DNA from: Terriglobia bacterium
GTDB lineage: Bacteria > Acidobacteriota > Terriglobia > Terriglobales > Acidobacteriaceae
Direction: 5' to 3'
NCBI GenBank assembly: GCA_020073565.1
Contig: JAIQEY010000005.1
Location: 1-64,000 of the forward strand
Length of the DNA: 64,000 bases
The notes under the pieces are model-generated. The model was not told the DNA's origin. It saw only the letters and a list, made by a program, of their open reading frames with translations, and did no database searches. Numbering within the stretch: position 1 is the first letter of the stretch; each line of letters begins with the position of its first letter. The position numbers and the translations under genes were made by a program. Below, in pieces: positions 33,967-43,907 of this stretch.

Positions 33967-36900
33967 ATGCGACACAAAAGCAAGTGGATTTGCGACCAGG
34001 TTGTTCGCATCCCTCTGGTGACCATGGCCATCGCTGTCCTGCTCACGAGCGCGTCGGGACAGTTGAACCAGGGGTCCATCGCCGGGAATATCCTTGACCC
34101 ATCCGGAGCGATGGTAGCCAGCGTCAAGGTTACGGCGAAAAACGTGGCGACCGGGGCTACCTACGAAACTCAGTCCAGCAGCGCGGGTGCCTATCGTTTC
34201 CCGAACTTGAACATTGGCACTTATGAAGTCACCGCCAGCGCACCGGGCTTCAAGACCACCCATCTGACGGGAGTCGTGGTGCAAGTCGGGACCACGAGTT
34301 CCCTCAACATCACCTTCCAAACGGGTGCGGTCAGCGAGGTGATGACGGTCATTGCGGATGCTCCCACCATCCAGACGGAATCCGCCGAGGTCGGAACCGT
34401 CGTCACCCCGAAGCAGGTGCTGGATTTGCCGCTCGCGCTGGGCAGCGTCGTGCAACCCATGCGTTCCCCGGAGGCCTTCGTTTTCCTCGCCCCGGGTGCG
34501 ATCGGGCCGGGCACGGCTTCCGGCAACGGCGGCACTTTTGAATCCAAGATCAACGGTGGACAAGCCTATTCCACTGAAGTGCTCCTCGATGGCGCAAGTA
34601 TCTACCGTTCCGAGAATGGATCGTCGTTCGACGAAACCGCGCCCTCGGTCGATGCGCTGGCCGAATTCAAGCTGACGACCTCTACCATGCCTCCAGAAAT
34701 GGGTCGTACCACCGGCGGAGTCGAAAGCTTCAGCACGAAAGCTGGGACCAACTCCTATCACGGCAGCGCGTACGATATCTTCCGCAATGAATGGTTGAAT
34801 GCCAACAGTTTTTTCGCGAATCACAACGGTTTTAAACGCTCGTTGGATCGGCAGAACGACTACGGTCTGACTTTGGGCGGCCCGGTTCAAATCCCTTATC
34901 TCTATAACGGCAAAGACAAAACTTTCTTCTTCTTCTCATGGGAGCAATATCGCCATGTAAATGGCGGGATTTCGAACATTACCGTCCCCACCGCCCTCCA
35001 ACGGACCGGTGATTTCTCTGAGACGTTGAACACCTCGAACGTTCTGGGCACCAACCCTTGCGACGATACGCCGATCTACGAAGGGGAGGTTTTTGATCCT
35101 GCTACCACAGATCCCGTTTTGCATTGTCGCACTGCTTTTATGAATGAGCCGGGGAACATTGGCAGAAATGCCTTCCCGGCAGACTACCCGCTTTCCGCTG
35201 CGGGCCAAAACATCATGGCTCTCTACCCAAACCCGCGGAATGGCAACCTGACGCAGAACTTTGCATTCCCCTGGAGCTACCCGGTCCTCGACACCACGAC
35301 GACGGTGCGCATCGACCAGAACTTGAGCACCAGTAACAAGGTGTATTTCACGTATTCTTCGCGCGAGAACCATCGCACTTCAACCACCCCGATTTTTGAC
35401 AATCCCGCCGGAGCCGGTCGAGCTCAAGTCTTCTTTACCCACTACATTCGCGGCGGATGGGACTACTCGATTACTCCGACCATGTTGAACCACTTGAGTG
35501 TTGGCTATAACCGTACCAACAGCTTGAATGTGGGCGCCGGGGTGAAGAGTGGGGTGAACTGGGCGGAACAGCTGGGCATTAGTGGCACTCCTCCGGAAAG
35601 CGGCGGTACTCCATTTCCCAACGTTGGCGTCTTTGAAGGTCCACTGACCGGCATTGGAGACGAGGTTTACGGTGACAACATTGACAATGGGATCCGCTTC
35701 AACGACAGCGTTGAACACCTCACCGGAAAGCACGACTTCAAATTCGGAGTCGATTTCCGTTACCAACAGAACTCGCCTCTGGCTTTCGGGCGAACCACGG
35801 GTCAGTACTACTTTTGGCGCCAACAGACGGCTGGGACAAATCTCACGACCGCCTTGAGCGGCAATGCGATCGCCAGTCTTCTGCTGGGACAAGTCCACGA
35901 CTCAAACCTCTACGACTACAGCGGTCAGCCGCGCTGGCTTTCGAAGTACTATGCCCTGTTCTTTCAAGACAGCTATAAGATCAGGCCCAACTTGACACTG
36001 AGCTACGGGCTGCGATGGGATGTGGATGTGCCGCGGCATGAGGCCCACGGAAATACCTCCAATGTCGACCTGACCGTTCCCAACACAGGGGCCGATGGCT
36101 TTCCGGGAGCCCTGGTTTTCGCGGGCAAAGGGGAGGGCCGCAACGGCAACACGGGTCAGCAGTGGGCCGAGACCTGGTACAAGGACTTTGGCCCCAGAGT
36201 CGGCTTTGCCTGGACGCCCGGTTTCGCTAACAATAAGACCGTGGTTCGCGGTGGTTTTGGCATCGTCTACGGGGCGCTCCTGATGGCTGACTTCGGTGGC
36301 TACAACCGGGTTGGGTTTACCTCAACTCCTGGATTTACCGCGGTCGATGGATTCAATCCGGCCTTCAACCTGGATTCCGGCTTCCCGGCGTATGCGCGCC
36401 CACCGAATCTGAGTTCCACACAGTTGAACTATCAGGGCACCCCGTTAACTTTACCTTCGTTTGGGCGTCCGGCCATGACCAACAACTGGAGCCTGGAAGT
36501 TCAGCACGAACTGGCTTCGGATCTGATCATGGATCTGGCGTACGTCGGGCAACATTCGACGCACTTGCACACCAACTTCGACTCGGTGAACTCGTTGCAT
36601 CCGGAGTTTCTCTCGCTGGGAACTTTGTTGAATGCCACGATCAGTTCTCCGGAAGCGATAGCGGCTGGTATCCACAAACCGTACCCCAGCTTTCCGGACG
36701 GCTTACTGGTGGCGCAGGCCCTGGTGCCTTACCCACAGTATTTCGGGTTCAATACCGACGGTACGTTGGAGAACTGGGGTCAATCCAGCTATAATTCGCT
36801 GCAAGCTTCTCTCCGCCGCCGCTTCCGCAACGGCTTGAACTTGCTGGCCTCGTACTCCTGGACCAAGACTCTAACCGATGCGGATGATGCGCTGCCCTTC

Positions 36901-37578
36901 TTCGCTACTCTTCATGGCGGCGGCAGTGCCCAGAATCCGTTCAACAAGCGGGGGGAGAAGGTCATCAGCAACCAGGATGTCCCCCATACCCTCGTCCTCA
37001 GCTACGTATATGAGCTTCCACTCGGAAAAGGGAAGAAGTTCCTCAACGGTGGGGGCGTGGCGGACAGAATCGTGGGAGGCTGGTCGATCAGCGGTATTCA
37101 CCGCTATCAAAGCGGTCAGCCACTCTCATTTGGAGCCAATGCGACCGGCGCACCCGCCTTTGCCGGCGCATTCCGCTTTAACCGCGTACCGGGGCAGTCC
37201 CTGTACAGTCCGCAATTCTTGAGCGGACACTTCAATCCCGTCACCGATCCTATGTTTAACGCAGCGGCCTTCACCGACCCGAACATCGCGTGTCGCACGA
37301 GTTGTTCGGCTTACGTGTTCGGTGACATGCCGCGTACCACGGGGGAAGTCCGCATGGGACACTATCTGCATGAGGACTTCGATATTTTAAAGAGGACGCG
37401 AATCGCCGAGTCTACAAGTCTTCTCTTCCGAATAAGCTTCCTCAATGCGTTCAACCGGCATGTCTTTAATCGGCCTCCCGATTTAAACCCAAACGACGGC
37501 AGTTTCGGTGTGTTAGACACAAACAATACTCTCGATCCTCCGCGGCAGATCCAGTTGCAGCTGAAGCTCGAGTTCTGA
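33967..37578 (+). CDS. TonB-dependent outer-membrane receptor with N-terminal carboxypeptidase-regulatory-like domain
   Basis: A 1203-residue Oar-like outer-membrane protein. The ATG at 33967 has GGAGGA seven bases upstream and opens a signal peptide ending about TSASGQ. Next comes a CarboxypepD_reg-like beta-sandwich (GSIAGNILDPSGAMVASVKV to about residue 110), then a TonB plug (about 120-250, VLLDGASIYRSENGSS), then a large barrel ending IQLQLKLEF with a terminal aromatic residue. This architecture is very abundant in Acidobacteriota. Situated between FG-GAP and TPR genes inside an arabinan locus and under the same operator, it probably takes up arabino-oligosaccharides. No SusD homologue is present. 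Confidence 0.88.
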   Translation: MRHKSKWICDQVVRIPLVTMAIAVLLTSASGQLNQGSIAGNILDPSGAMVASVKVTAKNVATGATYETQSSSAGAYRFPNLNIGTYEVTASAPGFKTTHLTGVVVQVGTTSSLNITFQTGAVSEVMTVIADAPTIQTESAEVGTVVTPKQVLDLPLALGSVVQPMRSPEAFVFLAPGAIGPGTASGNGGTFESKINGGQAYSTEVLLDGASIYRSENGSSFDETAPSVDALAEFKLTTSTMPPEMGRTTGGVESFSTKAGTNSYHGSAYDIFRNEWLNANSFFANHNGFKRSLDRQNDYGLTLGGPVQIPYLYNGKDKTFFFFSWEQYRHVNGGISNITVPTALQRTGDFSETLNTSNVLGTNPCDDTPIYEGEVFDPATTDPVLHCRTAFMNEPGNIGRNAFPADYPLSAAGQNIMALYPNPRNGNLTQNFAFPWSYPVLDTTTTVRIDQNLSTSNKVYFTYSSRENHRTSTTPIFDNPAGAGRAQVFFTHYIRGGWDYSITPTMLNHLSVGYNRTNSLNVGAGVKSGVNWAEQLGISGTPPESGGTPFPNVGVFEGPLTGIGDEVYGDNIDNGIRFNDSVEHLTGKHDFKFGVDFRYQQNSPLAFGRTTGQYYFWRQQTAGTNLTTALSGNAIASLLLGQVHDSNLYDYSGQPRWLSKYYALFFQDSYKIRPNLTLSYGLRWDVDVPRHEAHGNTSNVDLTVPNTGADGFPGALVFAGKGEGRNGNTGQQWAETWYKDFGPRVGFAWTPGFANNKTVVRGGFGIVYGALLMADFGGYNRVGFTSTPGFTAVDGFNPAFNLDSGFPAYARPPNLSSTQLNYQGTPLTLPSFGRPAMTNNWSLEVQHELASDLIMDLAYVGQHSTHLHTNFDSVNSLHPEFLSLGTLLNATISSPEAIAAGIHKPYPSFPDGLLVAQALVPYPQYFGFNTDGTLENWGQSSYNSLQASLRRRFRNGLNLLASYSWTKTLTDADDALPFFATLHGGGSAQNPFNKRGEKVISNQDVPHTLVLSYVYELPLGKGKKFLNGGGVADRIVGGWSISGIHRYQSGQPLSFGANATGAPAFAGAFRFNRVPGQSLYSPQFLSGHFNPVTDPMFNAAAFTDPNIACRTSCSAYVFGDMPRTTGEVRMGHYLHEDFDILKRTRIAESTSLLFRISFLNAFNRHVFNRPPDLNPNDGSFGVLDTNNTLDPPRQIQLQLKLEF

Positions 37579-37874
37579 CGGGGGACTGTCGTCCAACAAG
37601 AAGCGCCGTCGCCCGCGCGAACGGCCCTGGTATTGTTTAAGGGCCTTGAGGATTTTTCGGCGCCAGGACTGCAGGACGAGTTTCAGCAGCGTTTCAAACC
37701 TAAGCAGGGTGAGGCCTTCCCCGGGAGGCGAGACGGTATACTTGGACCAGCAGTAGCCGGGAGATCTGATTGTCTTCCATGCTCTCCAGTTGCCGAGCGG
37801 GACGCCCTGCTTGTTTGCGAATGAGCTGACGTGGGTGAACGAACGCCGCGCAACATCATGGTACCGCGTTCGTA

Positions 37875-39596
37875 ATGGGCCCAATTCGAGATCATGTCGC
37901 GTGCCTGGCAATTGTGCTGACGGCTCTGCCGTACGCTCGCGCTCAGGCCCCGCCCACAGCCAAGGAGAATCCTCCGGCAATCCATGCTGGACGATTCGTG
38001 GACGTCACCGAAAAACTGGGGATCAGGTTCAAGCACGAAGCCTCGCCCACATCCAAGAAATACCTGCTTGAGACCATGGGAGGCGGCGTTGCCCTGTTCG
38101 ACTATGACAACGACGGGCGCCTCGATGTCTTCCTGTCCAATGGCGCGCGAATTGACGGCCCCATGCCGAAGGGTGCCATGCCGCGGAAAGACGGGCCCAA
38201 GTATTGGAACCGGCTCTACCACCAGAAGCCCGACGGCACCTTCGAAGACGTGACCGAAAAAGCGGGCGTCTCGGGTGCGGGCTATTCCACGGGAGTTGCC
38301 GTGGGCGACTACGACAACGACGGATTTGAAGATCTGTTTGTGGCTGGCTATGGCCGCAGCACTCTGTATCACAACAACGGTAATGGCACGCTTACCGACG
38401 TGACCGACGTTGCCGGAGTCGCAGGTTCAGGCTGGGCGACCAGCGCCGCTTGGGTGGACTATGACAACGACGGCCTGCTGGATCTGGTTGTGGCGCGCTA
38501 TCTGGAGTGGGGATTTGAAGACATCTACTGCGGAGAGCGGCGCGAGGGGTACCGTTCGTTTTGCCATCCTGATCTGTTCAAGCCAGTTCCCATCCTCCTG
38601 TATCACAACGATGGCAGCGGCAAGTTCTCGGAAGTGTCGCACAAGGCGGGCGCCGACAAACCTGTAAAAGGACTCGGAGTGGCGGTCGCCGATTACGATC
38701 ATGACGGCTGGATCGACATTCTGGTGTCCAACGACGCGATCCCAGAGTCGCTTTTCCATAATAAGGGTGACGGCACATTTGAAGAGGTTGCCATGGTGTC
38801 GGCGCTCGCGGTGGACGGTAGCGGCGCCACCTATTCCGGGATGGGCGTGGACTTCGAAGACTACAATAACGATGGCTGGCCTGATGTGATCATCACCGAC
38901 CTCGCCAATCAGAGGTATGCGCTCTATTCGAATTTTGGCGATGGCACATTCGACTATGCAACCAATGTCACGGGGCTCGGCAGCATGACTTTGCTGCATT
39001 CCGGCTGGGGAGTACGGTTCCTGGATTTTGACAACGACGGCTGGAAGGATCTCTTGATCGTTCAGTCGCACGTGATGGATACCATCGAAGTCAATGAGCC
39101 CCATCTGCATTATCGCGAGTCGCCGCTGTTGGCCTGGAACGACAAAGGCAAGAAGTTTGTAGATGTGTCGAAGGATTCGGGAGAGGTATTCCAGCAGAAG
39201 TGGGCAGCCCGCGGGCTGGCAAGCGGCGATATTGACAATGATGGGAGGGTGGACGTTGTCGTCGCCTCGAACGACGGTCCGGCTTGGGTCTTGAAGAATG
39301 AGACCCCTGGTAACGGCCACTGGATCACGTTGAAACTGATTGGCGTCAAAAGCAACCGCGACGGGATTGGCGCTCAAGTCGAGATATTGACCGATTCCGG
39401 CCGGCAGTATGCGACCGTAAGTACAGCAGGAAGTTACCAGTCATCGAGTGATCGACGCGTGCACTTCGGATTGGGGTCGGCCGCAGCCGTAAAGTCGATT
39501 CGCGTGCGCTGGCCTAGCGGGATTGTACAGACCCTTGAGGGCGTGAAGGCGGATCAGATTCTCTCTGTCAGGGAGACGGTACCATCCACCCAATAG
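37875..39596 (+). CDS. Exported FG-GAP repeat protein with ASPIC/UnbV domain 2 (CRTAC1-like)
   Basis: A 573-residue homologue of the FG-GAP protein at 30.5 kb. A signal peptide (CLAIVLTALPYARAQ) is followed by repeats with DYDNDGRLDVFL, DYDNDGFEDLFVAGY, DYDNDGLLDLVVARY, DYDHDGWIDILV, DYNNDGWPDVII and DFDNDGWKDLLIVQ, and a C-terminal ASPIC/UnbV domain (HWITLKLIGVKSNRDGIGAQ to IRVRWPSGIVQTLEGV). It is shorter at both ends than protein 1. No clear LacI operator lies in the 296-bp gap before it; it may be read from the receptor promoter. A second TPR gene follows 13 bp downstream, repeating the FG-GAP/TPR order. Confidence 0.82.
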   Translation: MGPIRDHVACLAIVLTALPYARAQAPPTAKENPPAIHAGRFVDVTEKLGIRFKHEASPTSKKYLLETMGGGVALFDYDNDGRLDVFLSNGARIDGPMPKGAMPRKDGPKYWNRLYHQKPDGTFEDVTEKAGVSGAGYSTGVAVGDYDNDGFEDLFVAGYGRSTLYHNNGNGTLTDVTDVAGVAGSGWATSAAWVDYDNDGLLDLVVARYLEWGFEDIYCGERREGYRSFCHPDLFKPVPILLYHNDGSGKFSEVSHKAGADKPVKGLGVAVADYDHDGWIDILVSNDAIPESLFHNKGDGTFEEVAMVSALAVDGSGATYSGMGVDFEDYNNDGWPDVIITDLANQRYALYSNFGDGTFDYATNVTGLGSMTLLHSGWGVRFLDFDNDGWKDLLIVQSHVMDTIEVNEPHLHYRESPLLAWNDKGKKFVDVSKDSGEVFQQKWAARGLASGDIDNDGRVDVVVASNDGPAWVLKNETPGNGHWITLKLIGVKSNRDGIGAQVEILTDSGRQYATVSTAGSYQSSSDRRVHFGLGSAAAVKSIRVRWPSGIVQTLEGVKADQILSVRETVPSTQ

Positions 39597-39609
39597 CAGA
39601 CCGAAGCCT

Positions 39610-40863
39610 ATGAGTTACAGATCTCTGCGTGCGATCGCGGTGTTGTTTCTTCCCATGACCACACGGAAAGTTCAAACTGCTTTTTTTGTTGGTGCACTGA
39701 TGACCCTGTGCGGCATTCGAGCTGCGGCACAATTCCCAGAGGGAAACTTTTCCCTTATCCAGGATGCAGCGAAGGCCATCGTAGCGGGAGACCTGGGGAG
39801 GGCCGAAACTGAGCTTCAAGTCGTACTCGGCAGAAGTCCTGGGGATTACCGCGCATCGAATCTGCTGGGCGTGATTCGCGCTCAGCAACACCGCGAGCCG
39901 GAAGCAGAGAAACTCTTCAAACAGGTGATCGAGCAAAAGCCGGATTTCGCCGGCGCTCACGTAAATCTCGGCATGCTCTATGCGCAAATGGAGCGTGACG
40001 ATGAGGCTGTGGCGCAGTTCCGTGAGGCTCTGCGACTCGATCCACAGCGAACCGATGCGCTCTCCGCTCTGGTGAACGTATTGCGCGCCCAGGCACGAGC
40101 AGCGGTCAAGGCTGGAAATCTGGAGAAGGGCTTGGCTCTGCTTCTTCAGGCTCGAAAAGATAGTCCCCAGGATGCAGACGTCCTTTTTGAGTTCGGGATG
40201 ATCGCGCTGCAGATGTCATTGCTGCCAGATGCGATCCAGGCGTTTCAGGACGAATTGGCTGTGCGGAAGGATGATCCGGACACCCTCTACGCGCTCGGAC
40301 GTGCGCAGATCGGAATGGCTCAATACCAAGAGGCAAGGACATCCTTTGAGCGCTTCCTGCAGATTCGGCCCGAGGACGCCAGCGGCCAATACGCGCTGGG
40401 CGTGGTCCTGCAGTCGCTCCAGCAGGCTTCAGAGGCGCGCCTGCACTTCGAGAAATCGGTTGCACTCCAGCCTGTGCAGACCGAGTCCTACTTCCAACTT
40501 GGGTTGATCGATCTTGATGAGAAACACCTGGACACTGCTCTGAATCAGTTCAACCGCGTTCTGAAGCGAGATCCGAAACATGCAGGGGCTCTGTTCGGGA
40601 CGGGACGCGTCGCGTTCGAAAGACGAGAGTACCAAAATGCTGCGAACCTTTTCGAGCGTGCGATCGCAGCGGACGCGTCATTGCGGCAGGCGCACTATTA
40701 CTTAGGCCTCGCGTACGCTCGGCTGGGACGGAAGGACGATTCCGAAAAAGAATTGCAGGCCGCCAGCCAGCTTGAACATCAGGAAGTCGAGAAACACAGG
40801 GTTGTGCTGAAAATATTAAATTCGGACAACGCTCCTCCAGCGAACGCGGACCCGGCAAAGTAG
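39610..40863 (+). CDS. Exported TPR-repeat protein 2
   Basis: A 417-residue protein with an N-terminal hydrophobic export segment (TAFFVGALMTLCGIRAAAQ) and about ten tetratricopeptide repeats through residue 390, such as AGAHVNLGMLYAQMERDDEAVAQF and TLYALGRAQIGMAQYQEARTSF. It follows the second FG-GAP gene after 13 bp, so the two are surely co-transcribed. A periplasmic scaffold role with the neighbouring surface proteins is inferred. It ends 16 bp before the convergent GH43 gene. Confidence 0.82.
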   Translation: MSYRSLRAIAVLFLPMTTRKVQTAFFVGALMTLCGIRAAAQFPEGNFSLIQDAAKAIVAGDLGRAETELQVVLGRSPGDYRASNLLGVIRAQQHREPEAEKLFKQVIEQKPDFAGAHVNLGMLYAQMERDDEAVAQFREALRLDPQRTDALSALVNVLRAQARAAVKAGNLEKGLALLLQARKDSPQDADVLFEFGMIALQMSLLPDAIQAFQDELAVRKDDPDTLYALGRAQIGMAQYQEARTSFERFLQIRPEDASGQYALGVVLQSLQQASEARLHFEKSVALQPVQTESYFQLGLIDLDEKHLDTALNQFNRVLKRDPKHAGALFGTGRVAFERREYQNAANLFERAIAADASLRQAHYYLGLAYARLGRKDDSEKELQAASQLEHQEVEKHRVVLKILNSDNAPPANADPAK

Positions 40864-40879
40864 AAGGGTTCTGGCCGGA

Positions 40880-41956
40880 TTACTTGGTGACATTGGCTGG
40901 AACATCTTCGAGCGCCGCGTGTGGCCAGCCATCGGTCCACTGCAGCGACGAGATCTGTAGTGATGCTTCACCCGTTTTCGCGTCGTAGGCGTGAAAAACC
41001 ATGATGTCCCCGTTTGCCTGCAGAAGAACAGATTCTCCTCCAGGCCCGAGCCATCGTCGGTTCCCCACAAGCAGTGGAGTGGCTCCACCTTCCAGCATAG
41101 GCTTCCCATCCGCATCCACATATGGTCCGGTCACGTTCTGCGAGCGGCCCACCATGGTTTTGTAATTGCTTTTCGTGCCGCGGCAGCACAGATCGAACGA
41201 AACAAACAGGTAGTAATACTGGCCGTGATGAACAATAAAAGGCGCTTCGATGGCTTGCCAATCTCCAGGCAAACCCGGGGGCGGCGCCGTCGGACTGTCA
41301 GGACGCTTGCGCCGCGCTAGTGAATAGATAGTTGCGTCCTCTGCAGACAGCAAGCCCGTTTTGGGGTCGATCCGCCGCATCTTGATGCCGCTCCAGAAGC
41401 TGCCGAAGCTTAGCCACGCGTGCCCCGCGCCGTCGAAAACGAGATTGGGGTCTATCGCATTAAAATCGTCCTCGGCGCGGGAACGCAAGACGAGCCCGCG
41501 GTCCACCCAATGAAAGTTTGGGCTGGTCGGATCCAAACTCTTGTTCGTAAGCAGCACGATGCCTGAGGTGTTCTTGCCGAACAGGGAGAACGCATAGTAC
41601 AGGTGATATTCCCCGCCAAAATAAGAGATGTCTGGCGCCCAGAGTTCTTTCGTCCCTGGACTTTCCTTCCTGATCCACTCCGGAATACTCGCTAGTACGT
41701 ACCCGCAGTGTTTCCAGTGCTGCAAATCTCCAGAGCAATGAATGGGAAGTTCACCCTTTCGGTCGGGGCCGTTAGCCGTGCTGAACACATACCATGTGTC
41801 GTTTTCTTTGATAATCGACGGGTCATGAACAAACTTGACATCGCCTTCGACTGTGAGGGCGTGGGAAGGTTGGGTCGCGGAAGTCTGTCCGCCTGCCAAA
41901 CCAGTGGTAAACGTCAGTGCCAGTGTAACTTGTATGGTCGCTAGTATGAGTTTCAT
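40880..41956 (-). CDS. Exported GH43 endo-1,5-alpha-L-arabinanase or arabinosidase
   Basis: A 358-residue GH43 five-bladed propeller enzyme with a signal peptide ending about GLAGGQ. The GH43 triad is visible: general base Asp45 in KFVHDPSII, pKa modulator Asp169 in FNAIDPNLV, and general acid Glu237 in QAIEAPFIV. KELWAPDISYFGGEYHLYYA is typical of the extracellular endo-arabinanase group. It cuts the alpha-1,5 arabinan backbone or liberates arabinobiose outside the cytoplasm. It follows the GH127-like gene after 12 bp, forming an operon under the operator at 43894. Confidence 0.9.
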   Translation of the reverse strand: MKLILATIQVTLALTFTTGLAGGQTSATQPSHALTVEGDVKFVHDPSIIKENDTWYVFSTANGPDRKGELPIHCSGDLQHWKHCGYVLASIPEWIRKESPGTKELWAPDISYFGGEYHLYYAFSLFGKNTSGIVLLTNKSLDPTSPNFHWVDRGLVLRSRAEDDFNAIDPNLVFDGAGHAWLSFGSFWSGIKMRRIDPKTGLLSAEDATIYSLARRKRPDSPTAPPPGLPGDWQAIEAPFIVHHGQYYYLFVSFDLCCRGTKSNYKTMVGRSQNVTGPYVDADGKPMLEGGATPLLVGNRRWLGPGGESVLLQANGDIMVFHAYDAKTGEASLQISSLQWTDGWPHAALEDVPANVTK

Positions 41957-41968
41957 GCGAGCCCCTGT

Positions 41969-43819
41969 CTAAGTCTCTACTTTGTGGTAGAGACGATATG
42001 TTTCATCACCCAGCGCTGAAAAGGGACGCAGGGTCAAAGAGCGGTGATCGCTCTCAACCACCCAGTCTTGCGAAGATTGAGAAGCGGCCGTTGCCGCGAG
42101 CAGTTGGGCTCGAGTCAGCTTGGCGGGGATATCGCCGACCGCGAAGAGCGCTAGAGGGCCGCGCACCAACGCCACTGTATTGGGGTTCTGCGCATCGACT
42201 GCTTCAACCCGCAGCGGCATTCCGATCTCAAACTCTACTCGGTCACCCGCCTTCCAGGTTCGGCTCAGCGCGAGAAACTTTCCAGGCACGACCTCGCCTT
42301 CCATGCGCTTCCCATTGATGGATACACGAGATTTTGCATCCGCCCAGGCTGGGATTCTCAGATGAACAGTGAAATTCTCCGGACGCGTCAGATCGAAGCG
42401 AAGGTCGGTAGTGCTGGAAGTGGGATAACTGGTTTGCTGGGTGATCGTGCACTGAGTTTTGTCTTGCGACCAACTAACCCGTGAAGGAATGAACAAGTTG
42501 ACATAGACACCATCTGCGCTCCGATAGTACGTACTAATACCGTAATCGGCAGTCAATTGGGGGAAGGTTCCGGAGCAGCACGGCCACTTTTCTTTGTAAT
42601 AAACTTTTCTCCCGCTACCGCTGTTGTAATCCGAATAGTAGAAGGTTGTGCCGTCGGCAAGAATTGGTTTGGCGCCGGCGATCGTGTTGTAGAGTATCCG
42701 CTCCATGCTGTCGCCGTAGCGAGAATCGCGTGTTACCCGCAGCAAATACCGGGTGATCTTGAAATGGCCATAGGCGCCGCAGGGTGTTTCGAAGCTGGAA
42801 TGTGTGTTATTCAGGCTGGCCGCCAACAATCCCTTCCCGGGTTCCACGAATCCTTCGTTTGGGCCCCACCCACCAGTCGCATAACTCTGTTCGTGCACCA
42901 TGCGCAAGCCGTTGGCAGCGGCCCGAAGGTAGTGTTCGTCCCCCAAAACCAAATATGCCTGCATGGCTGAACTCAGTGCGTTCACATGGCTGTATGCGTG
43001 TTTGCCAGGCAACGCGTTGTGGTTCTCTGCCAGCGCGTCGTAGTACTCGTGGTAGATGAAACGTTTAGCCAGTTCGAGATAGCGTTCGTCCCGGCTCCGG
43101 CGGTACGCCAGAAATAGATTCTCGGGCAGAGTGTAAGTTTCATCCCAAGTGAAAGCGACGTTTTTGTGCGGACGAGCCTCCTGTTCGGCACGGCTTAAGG
43201 CCTTTTCTGGCAAGTGCGGAAGCACAGCATCGGTGCTGCGTTTGAGTAATTCCAGAGCATTCGGATCAGCGGCAAATTCGTGGGCATCGATCAGACCACA
43301 ACAGGTCTTGTCGAAGGTGTAACCCGGCAGCCGGTAATCTCTGTAGAACTTTCCCGTCGGCTCTATGGTCTCGGCGTAAGCCCGCACCAGGCGATGTATC
43401 TTTCGCTGTGTGAGCTCTGAGCCAGTGACCGCATAAGCTCTCGCCAGGCCGGACATATATTGCCCGAAACTATGGCCGGGAATGAAGCCGTGGAAGTTGT
43501 CTGCGGGATTGAAATCATCACTGTTGTCATACCAGCCGCCGAGGTCTGGGCCTGGAGCGGGCATCCCCTGACGCTGCCGAAACGGCTTCAACAGGCCATC
43601 CTCATCAATGTTCAAGAGGACTTTGTGATTGTTCTCAAACTGCTGGCGTAAGATGCCATCGAGCAGTTGCACTTGCGAATACTCAAACACCGAGAGAGGA
43701 GGCACCACCTCCCCTTCAGCATTCGGAAGCGCCCATGAGGGTAGGGAACGTGCCGCTAGAGTCCCGCTTGCAGCGATCGCCGCGGTTGTTAGAAATTGCC
43801 GCCTGGATGTGGTTGTCAT
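41969..43819 (-). CDS. Tat-exported GH127-like beta-L-arabinofuranosidase (DUF1680)
   Basis: A 616-residue protein of the DUF1680/GH127-GH146 group. The ATG at 43819 opens a twin-arginine signal (TSRRQFLTTAAIAASGTL). The (alpha/alpha)6 barrel contains YVNLF and LILYNT-like segments and the conserved Cys pair in EKWPCCSGTF, one of which is the known nucleophile in HypBA1. The other metal ligands come from an ExC motif; here the sequence is SSFETPCGAYGHFK, so the glutamate is one residue further from the cysteine than usual. GH127 enzymes remove beta-L-arabinofuranose. First gene of a two-gene operon with GH43. Confidence 0.85.
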   Translation of the reverse strand: MTTTSRRQFLTTAAIAASGTLAARSLPSWALPNAEGEVVPPLSVFEYSQVQLLDGILRQQFENNHKVLLNIDEDGLLKPFRQRQGMPAPGPDLGGWYDNSDDFNPADNFHGFIPGHSFGQYMSGLARAYAVTGSELTQRKIHRLVRAYAETIEPTGKFYRDYRLPGYTFDKTCCGLIDAHEFAADPNALELLKRSTDAVLPHLPEKALSRAEQEARPHKNVAFTWDETYTLPENLFLAYRRSRDERYLELAKRFIYHEYYDALAENHNALPGKHAYSHVNALSSAMQAYLVLGDEHYLRAAANGLRMVHEQSYATGGWGPNEGFVEPGKGLLAASLNNTHSSFETPCGAYGHFKITRYLLRVTRDSRYGDSMERILYNTIAGAKPILADGTTFYYSDYNSGSGRKVYYKEKWPCCSGTFPQLTADYGISTYYRSADGVYVNLFIPSRVSWSQDKTQCTITQQTSYPTSSTTDLRFDLTRPENFTVHLRIPAWADAKSRVSINGKRMEGEVVPGKFLALSRTWKAGDRVEFEIGMPLRVEAVDAQNPNTVALVRGPLALFAVGDIPAKLTRAQLLAATAASQSSQDWVVESDHRSLTLRPFSALGDETYRLYHKVET

Positions 43820-43893
43820 GGCAAACCTGAGTCTCGAGTGGAGCACATTGTCCCACGTCAGGGGTGGTAAGAAATCGTGCTTGCAGCATTGAT

Positions 43894-43907
43894 GGAAAAC
43901 GCTTGCT
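43894..43907. promoter_or_regulatory. LacI-type operator upstream of the GH127-GH43 operon
   Basis: GGAAAACGCTTGCT, matching the locus consensus except at the first base, 75 bp upstream of the GH127-like start codon. Confidence 0.55.

Noticed and set aside
37513-37980. 155-codon minus-strand frame filling the gap after the TonB receptor
   Set aside because: It overlaps both flanking genes, and I find no family motif or ribosome-binding site; I considered a transposase remnant but see no catalytic residues or inverted repeats.
33967-39596. Search for a SusD-like lipoprotein next to the TonB receptor
   Set aside because: None of the neighbours has a SusD-like TPR/lipobox combination; the TPR proteins have Sec signals and no lipobox cysteine.
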